From assembly GCA_023957335.1 (NCBI GenBank), contig JAMLHC010000002.1, positions 243,441-307,440 on the forward strand: 64,000 bases of DNA. Reading direction: 5' to 3'. The notes under the pieces were generated by a model. The model was not told the origin of the DNA. It worked only from the letters and a program-made list of their open reading frames with translations, and searched no databases. The translations under genes were made by a program, and so were the position numbers. Below are positions 60,165 through 64,000 of the stretch, in pieces (position 1 is the stretch's first letter; each line of letters begins with the position of its first letter). This stretch comes from Bacteroidota bacterium (GTDB taxonomy: Bacteria > Bacteroidota > Bacteroidia > NS11-12g > UBA955).

Positions 60165-61979
60165 ATGAAAAATTTCTTTCAAATACTTCAATATGCAAAG
60201 GGGCAAGGGAAGGAGATTTTTTTTAATATCTTTTTCAATCTTATCTTTATATTAAGTGGCGCATTTTCGCTCACATTAGCAATGCCACTACTCAAATTTC
60301 TGTTTTTGTCAGAAAAACCTGAGCTACCAGCTAAAACTAACAGTTTGGATTTTAATACAGTATATCAAAATGCGATGTCAGGTTTTTATGAATTGGTAGC
60401 CGAAGATAAAAAAACAGCTCTCCTTGTCATTTGCCTCTTTCTTATCGTTTCTATTACAATTAAAAATGTTTCAAGATATCTTGCACTAGTCAATCTTAAG
60501 ATTTTGATTTTCAAAAGTATAGAGAAACTTAAGAATAAAATATTTGACAAAGTGCTCACACTCCCCATGAGCTTTTTTAATCATGAGAAAAAAGGTGATG
60601 TAATTTCCAGAATGAGCAATGATGCCAAAGAATTAGAGTGGGCAATGTCCACATCACTCGAATCCATTTTTAAAGATCCTGTTACAATCTTGATTTATCT
60701 CGGAATATTAATATACATGAGCCCCATGCTGACGTTATATGTGCTGTTGTTACTACCTGTTACAGCATTGATTGTGTCATTTTTAGGAAAAAAACTCAAA
60801 GCAAAATCAAAGCAAACACAAGAAAAATTAGGTGTTCTGATGTCATTTCTTGAAGAAGTTTTAGGCGGAATGAAGATTGTAAAAACCTTTAGTGCTGAAA
60901 ATTTGATGAGAAAAAAATTCGGGATGGTTAACCGAGAAACCACTAAACTCAGCATAAGTGTTAATAAAAGAGTAGATTCTGCATCACCCATATCCGAAAT
61001 ATTGGGAATAACTATTGCGGCTGTTTTGCTTTGGCTTGGCGGCAATATGGTTTTTGAAGGTGCAATAGAACCGGAGGTTTTTATAGGATACCTGATTGTT
61101 TTCAGCCAACTCATTCCACCTTTCAAACAGTTTTCTTCTGCATTTTATAATGCTCAAAAAGGAATCGCTGGCGCAAATAGGTTGGAAGAAATTATGGCAA
61201 CGGATATCCAAATCTACGAAAATCCAAATGCCCTCACTTTAGAAACATTCCAACATCAAATTGAATTCAAGAATGTTAGCTTTAGTTATGGACACCACAA
61301 GGTTTTACAAAACATAAACCTGACAATTCCAAAAGGGAAAAAGATTGCATTAGTAGGTCAATCAGGCTCCGGCAAAACTACACTGACAGAATTAGTGCCT
61401 CGATTGTATGACATATCAGAAGGCGAAATCCTGATTGACGGGCATAATATAAAAGACTTAAAATTTGCCTCACTAAGAAAACTGATTGGCACTGTAAATC
61501 AAGAATCTATCCTATTCAACGACAGTATTCGCAATAATCTTCTGATAGGCAAGCAAAATGCTGATGAAAATTCCATGATAGAAGCGCTGTGCATGGCAAA
61601 TGCATGGGACTTTGTGAGTCAAAAAGATGCCGGTCTGGATGAAATCATTGGAGAGCGCGGCAACAAACTGAGCGGAGGACAAAAACAAAGAATCAGCATT
61701 GCCCGCGCCATTCTCAAGAATCCTGAAATATTGATTCTTGATGAAGCTACATCAGCACTTGACTCTGAATCAGAGAGGTATGTACAAGAGGCATTAGACA
61801 CATTGGCAAGCGGTCGTACCACTTTGGTAATTGCACACAGGCTTTCAACTATTTTAGATGCAGACGAGATTGTTGTGATGTCAGAGGGAAAAATTGTAGA
61901 ACAAGGTTCGCACAAGTTGTTGTTAGAGAAAAACGGAGTATATAAAAAATTGTATCAGATTCAGTTTCAGGATAATTAA
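60165..61979 (+). CDS. ABC exporter, fused permease-ATPase (MsbA-like)
   Basis: 604 residues from ATG 60165. Six membrane helices in the first 320 residues (FFNLIFILSGAFSLTLAMPL, LLVICLFLIVSITIKN and others), then the ATPase: Walker A LVGQSGSGKTTLTELV, signature LSGGQKQRISIARAIL, Walker B ILILDEATSALDSES and H-loop VIAHRLSTI. Half-transporters of this type dimerise to flip lipids or export drugs; MsbA-like lipid A flipping is possible but unproven. Confidence 0.92.
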   Translation: MKNFFQILQYAKGQGKEIFFNIFFNLIFILSGAFSLTLAMPLLKFLFLSEKPELPAKTNSLDFNTVYQNAMSGFYELVAEDKKTALLVICLFLIVSITIKNVSRYLALVNLKILIFKSIEKLKNKIFDKVLTLPMSFFNHEKKGDVISRMSNDAKELEWAMSTSLESIFKDPVTILIYLGILIYMSPMLTLYVLLLLPVTALIVSFLGKKLKAKSKQTQEKLGVLMSFLEEVLGGMKIVKTFSAENLMRKKFGMVNRETTKLSISVNKRVDSASPISEILGITIAAVLLWLGGNMVFEGAIEPEVFIGYLIVFSQLIPPFKQFSSAFYNAQKGIAGANRLEEIMATDIQIYENPNALTLETFQHQIEFKNVSFSYGHHKVLQNINLTIPKGKKIALVGQSGSGKTTLTELVPRLYDISEGEILIDGHNIKDLKFASLRKLIGTVNQESILFNDSIRNNLLIGKQNADENSMIEALCMANAWDFVSQKDAGLDEIIGERGNKLSGGQKQRISIARAILKNPEILILDEATSALDSESERYVQEALDTLASGRTTLVIAHRLSTILDADEIVVMSEGKIVEQGSHKLLLEKNGVYKKLYQIQFQDN

Positions 61980-62108
61980 TCTTATATATCCCGTTGATAT
62001 ACAAGGCAGTAACAACAAAAATCAAAAGTTCTGAAATTTTCATTACAAATACATTTTAGAATTAAAAAAGAATTCTTACATTTGCACCCCATTTAAAAAG
62101 ACAAGGCT

Positions 62109-62342
62109 ATGTCAAGAGTATGTGATTTAACCGGAAAGAAAGCAATGAAGGGAAATAACGTTTCCCACTCAAACAGAAAAACCAAGAGAAGATTTTATCC
62201 AAATCTTCAAGAGAAGCGATTCTTTATTCCGGAAACTGGCGAATGGATAACGCTAAAAGTATCAACTTCTGCAATTCGTACTATAAACAAAATAGGTATT
62301 ACAGAAGCATTAAACAGAGTTATTAACAACGGAAAAATCTAA
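62109..62342 (+). CDS. rpmB: 50S ribosomal protein L28
   Basis: 77 residues: [40 protein letters not shown] and the C-terminal [13 protein letters not shown], all typical of L28. First gene of the rpmB-rpmG-DUF4295-ftsY-rimO group found in many Bacteroidota. Confidence 0.97.
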   Translation: MSRVCDLTGKKAMKGNNVSHSNRKTKRRFYPNLQEKRFFIPETGEWITLKVSTSAIRTINKIGITEALNRVINNGKI

Positions 62343-62347
62343 GCACA

Positions 62348-62533
62348 ATGGCTAAAAGTAAAGGAAATAGAGTTCAGGTAATTTTGGAATGTACCGAGCA
62401 GAAGAACACCAATGTTCCGGGCATCTCAAGATATATTACAACAAAAAACAAGAAAAATACAACTGAGAGGATAGAACTTAAAAAATTCAATCCTTATTTA
62501 AAGAAAGTTACCGTACACAAAGAAATTAAATAA
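62348..62533 (+). CDS. rpmG: 50S ribosomal protein L33
   Basis: 61 residues: [48 protein letters not shown]33 of the cysteine-poor type. 5 bases after rpmB. Confidence 0.97.
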   Translation: MAKSKGNRVQVILECTEQKNTNVPGISRYITTKNKKNTTERIELKKFNPYLKKVTVHKEIK

Positions 62534-62535
62534 TC

Positions 62536-62688
62536 ATGGCAAAGAAGGCAATTTCAAAACTACAAGGCGTAGAAAGAAAAGGATATATTAAAGTAATCAA
62601 AGCTGTAAAATCAGAAAAAACAGGAGCTTATACTTTTAAAGAAGAAGTTCTGCCTGAAGATTTGGCTAAGAATTACTTTAAATCATAA
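62536..62688 (+). CDS. DUF4295 small ribosome-associated protein
   Basis: 50 residues: MAKKAISKLQGVERKGYIKV, AVKSEKTGAYTFKEEVLPED, AKNYFKS. This matches DUF4295, a small basic protein always encoded after rpmG in Bacteroidota. It is too short for many gene callers. Starts 2 bases after the rpmG stop. Confidence 0.9.
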   Translation: MAKKAISKLQGVERKGYIKVIKAVKSEKTGAYTFKEEVLPEDLAKNYFKS

Positions 62689-62713
62689 GATATTGTAAAC
62701 AAATAGTTTCATA

Positions 62714-62738
62714 CAAGCTCTCTGAACAGAGGGCTTTT
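62714..62738 (+). terminator. Terminator before ftsY
   Basis: AAGCTCTCTG-AA-CAGAGGGCTT stem (one G-T pair) followed by a T-run, 25 bases after the DUF4295 gene and about 14 bases before ftsY. Partial readthrough is likely because ftsY has no clear promoter of its own. Confidence 0.65.
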
Positions 62739-62751
62739 TTCGTTTAATAAA

Positions 62752-63744
62752 ATGGCATTTTTTGATTTTCTAAAAAAGAAACCGAGCGAGCAGGAAGAAA
62801 AAGACGCACTCAATCATGGATTAGAGAAAACACGTACGTCTTTTCTTGGAAAACTTGGACGCATAGTAGCCGGAAAATCCGAAGTGGATGATGATTTTCT
62901 GGATGAATTGGAAGAAGTACTTATTACATCTGATGTGGGTCTAAAAACCACGCTCAAAATTATTGACAGACTCAAGACAAGAGCAGAAAAAGACAAATAT
63001 ATCAACAAGAATGAACTGCAAACCTTTTTAAAAGATGAAATTTCAAAATTACTAACCGAGAACAAAGAAAAAGGCGCTATTCAAAATAATTTCAAAATTG
63101 AAAGCATAACAAAAGAAAACCCATTGGTACTGATGGTTGTTGGGGTCAACGGTGTTGGCAAAACAACTACCATTGGAAAGCTTGCACACCAGTTTAAGCA
63201 AGCAGGTGCAAAAGTTTTGTTAGCTGCGGGGGACACCTTTAGGGCAGGTGCTGTTGACCAATTGAAAATTTGGAGTGAACGAGCCGATGTAGATTTCTAT
63301 TCACAAGGAATGAATACAGATCCCGCAGCAGTAGCTTTTGAAGCAGTAAAAAAAGGCAAAGAAGAAGGCTATGACATCATTATTCTGGATACTGCAGGAC
63401 GATTACACAACAAAATCAATCTGATGAATGAGCTTGCCAAAATTAAAAGAGTGATGAGCAAAATTATTCCAGAGGCTCCCCACGAAGTTATGCTCGTTTT
63501 AGATGCCTCCACCGGTCAGAACGCCTTTGAACAAGCAGATAAATTTACACAAGCCACAGAAGTTACTTCGCTGGCTTTAACCAAACTTGACGGCACTGCC
63601 AAAGGAGGCGTAGTAATTGGCATAAGTGATAGTTTTGGAGTGCCTGTTAAATATATAGGTGTGGGTGAAAAAATGGAAGATTTACGCATTTTTGCACCTG
63701 TTGAATTTATAGAATCATTGTTTTATGAGAGCAAGATCAGCTAA
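62752..63744 (+). CDS. ftsY: Signal recognition particle receptor FtsY
   Basis: 330 residues. NG-domain GTPase motifs: G1 [21 protein letters not shown]2/G3 [17 protein letters not shown] and [20 protein letters not shown]4 [11 protein letters not shown], and [17 protein letters not shown] at the end. The N-terminal acidic A domain is short, as usual in this phylum. It docks SRP-ribosome complexes at the membrane. Overlaps rimO by 20 bases. Confidence 0.97.
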   Translation: MAFFDFLKKKPSEQEEKDALNHGLEKTRTSFLGKLGRIVAGKSEVDDDFLDELEEVLITSDVGLKTTLKIIDRLKTRAEKDKYINKNELQTFLKDEISKLLTENKEKGAIQNNFKIESITKENPLVLMVVGVNGVGKTTTIGKLAHQFKQAGAKVLLAAGDTFRAGAVDQLKIWSERADVDFYSQGMNTDPAAVAFEAVKKGKEEGYDIIILDTAGRLHNKINLMNELAKIKRVMSKIIPEAPHEVMLVLDASTGQNAFEQADKFTQATEVTSLALTKLDGTAKGGVVIGISDSFGVPVKYIGVGEKMEDLRIFAPVEFIESLFYESKIS

Positions 63745-64000
63745 GAAAAATAAAATCAATATTGTAACATTAGGTTGCAGTAAAAATCTTGTGGACTCTG
63801 AAGTCATGCTCAGTCAACTCAAGAACAATAACATGGAAGTAACCCACGAATCACATAAGGATGATGCAAACATTGTTATTATCAATACATGTGGATTTAT
63901 TGACTTAGCAAAAGACGAATCTGTACAAACCATCCTAAACTATGCTCAGGCGAAATCGCAAGGGAGAATTGAAAAACTATTAGTTACCGGTTGCTTATCA
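63725..64000 (+). CDS. rimO: Ribosomal protein S12 methylthiotransferase RimO, N-terminal part (cut by window edge)
   Basis: 92 codons visible from ATG 63725. MTTase N-terminal domain: INIVTLGCSKNLVDSEVMLS (first cluster Cys), VIINTCGFIDLAKDESVQTI (second Cys) and VTGCLS at the edge (third Cys). RimO methylthiolates Asp of ribosomal protein S12. The radical-SAM part lies beyond the window. Start overlaps the end of ftsY. Confidence 0.92.
   Translation, partial: MRARSAKKNKINIVTLGCSKNLVDSEVMLSQLKNNNMEVTHESHKDDANIVIINTCGFIDLAKDESVQTILNYAQAKSQGRIEKLLVTGCLS

Noticed and set aside
1..64000. CRISPR array or CRISPR-associated genes
   Set aside because: No regularly spaced repeats of 24-40 bases and no cas-like protein found; the short tandem repeats have periods of 7, 11 and 12 bases only.
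1..64000. A classical anti-phage defence island
   Set aside because: The only candidates (SNF2-type ATPase at 4662 and the phage methylase at 46488) lack partner nuclease or restriction genes nearby.

Overview
The window looks like chromosome of a Bacteroidota (Bacteroidetes) bacterium. Evidence: secreted proteins with type IX secretion (T9SS, type A) C-terminal sorting domains, the order rpmB-rpmG-DUF4295-ftsY-rimO, and promoters whose -7 element fits TAnnTTTG (often TATCTTTG), the form read by Bacteroidetes sigma factors. The host DNA is AT-rich and no genus can be named from what is visible.

Left host block (1-12.5 kb), almost all on the minus strand: truB (cut by the window edge), a T9SS-secreted protein, a lipoprotein prolyl oligopeptidase, a SNF2-type helicase, rplY, prs, tRNA-Gln, frr, then small membrane and lipoprotein genes (DUF2752, YqaE-like, two unknowns, a TRL-family lipoprotein).

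Centre (12.83-47.39 kb): a complete, about 34.6 kb Mu-like transposable prophage with a contractile tail. It sits inside an already decayed IS4-family transposase gene. The 3' part of that gene is at 12635-12832, the 5' part is at 47395-48355, and the two rejoin in one reading frame. The phage runs: repeat-rich left end; S24-type repressor (minus) facing an early operon (Cro-like regulator, DDE transposase, MuB-like ATPase, a second P-loop ATPase, a DnaA-domain-IV-like protein, DUF3310, Gam, DUF4406, Rha and small genes); a lipoprotein cargo gene with its own promoter; a minus-strand head operon (terminase small and large subunits, gp36, portal, MuF-like, gpG, gp37-like); a 43-bp perfect-arm palindrome in the divergent late control region; then a plus-strand late operon (protease-scaffold, capsid, a tRNA-Asn-like gene, endolysin, unimolecular spanin, sheath, tube, frameshifted tail chaperone, tape measure, baseplate hub, spike and wedge, holin, fibres); and a D12-class adenine methylase at the right end.

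Right host block (48.5-64 kb): gapA, an alpha/beta hydrolase, uvrB, L-2-hydroxyglutarate oxidase, a LapA-like protein, then a tandemly duplicated surface locus. That locus has two paralogous lipoproteins with poly-G and poly-C tracts, one of them frameshifted at a G run, a truncated paralogue, and a 1355-residue T9SS hydrolase/beta-helix protein. An MsbA-like ABC exporter, rpmB, rpmG, a DUF4295 gene, ftsY and the start of rimO follow.

Points most worth a second look: the exact prophage-in-IS junctions with TAT ends and an AATT duplication; two candidate -1 frameshift sites (tail chaperone, portal/MuF); a structured RNA candidate before rha; a phage tRNA-Asn-like gene lacking U33; the palindrome between the two late operons; and the homopolymer tracts of the lipoprotein paralogues.
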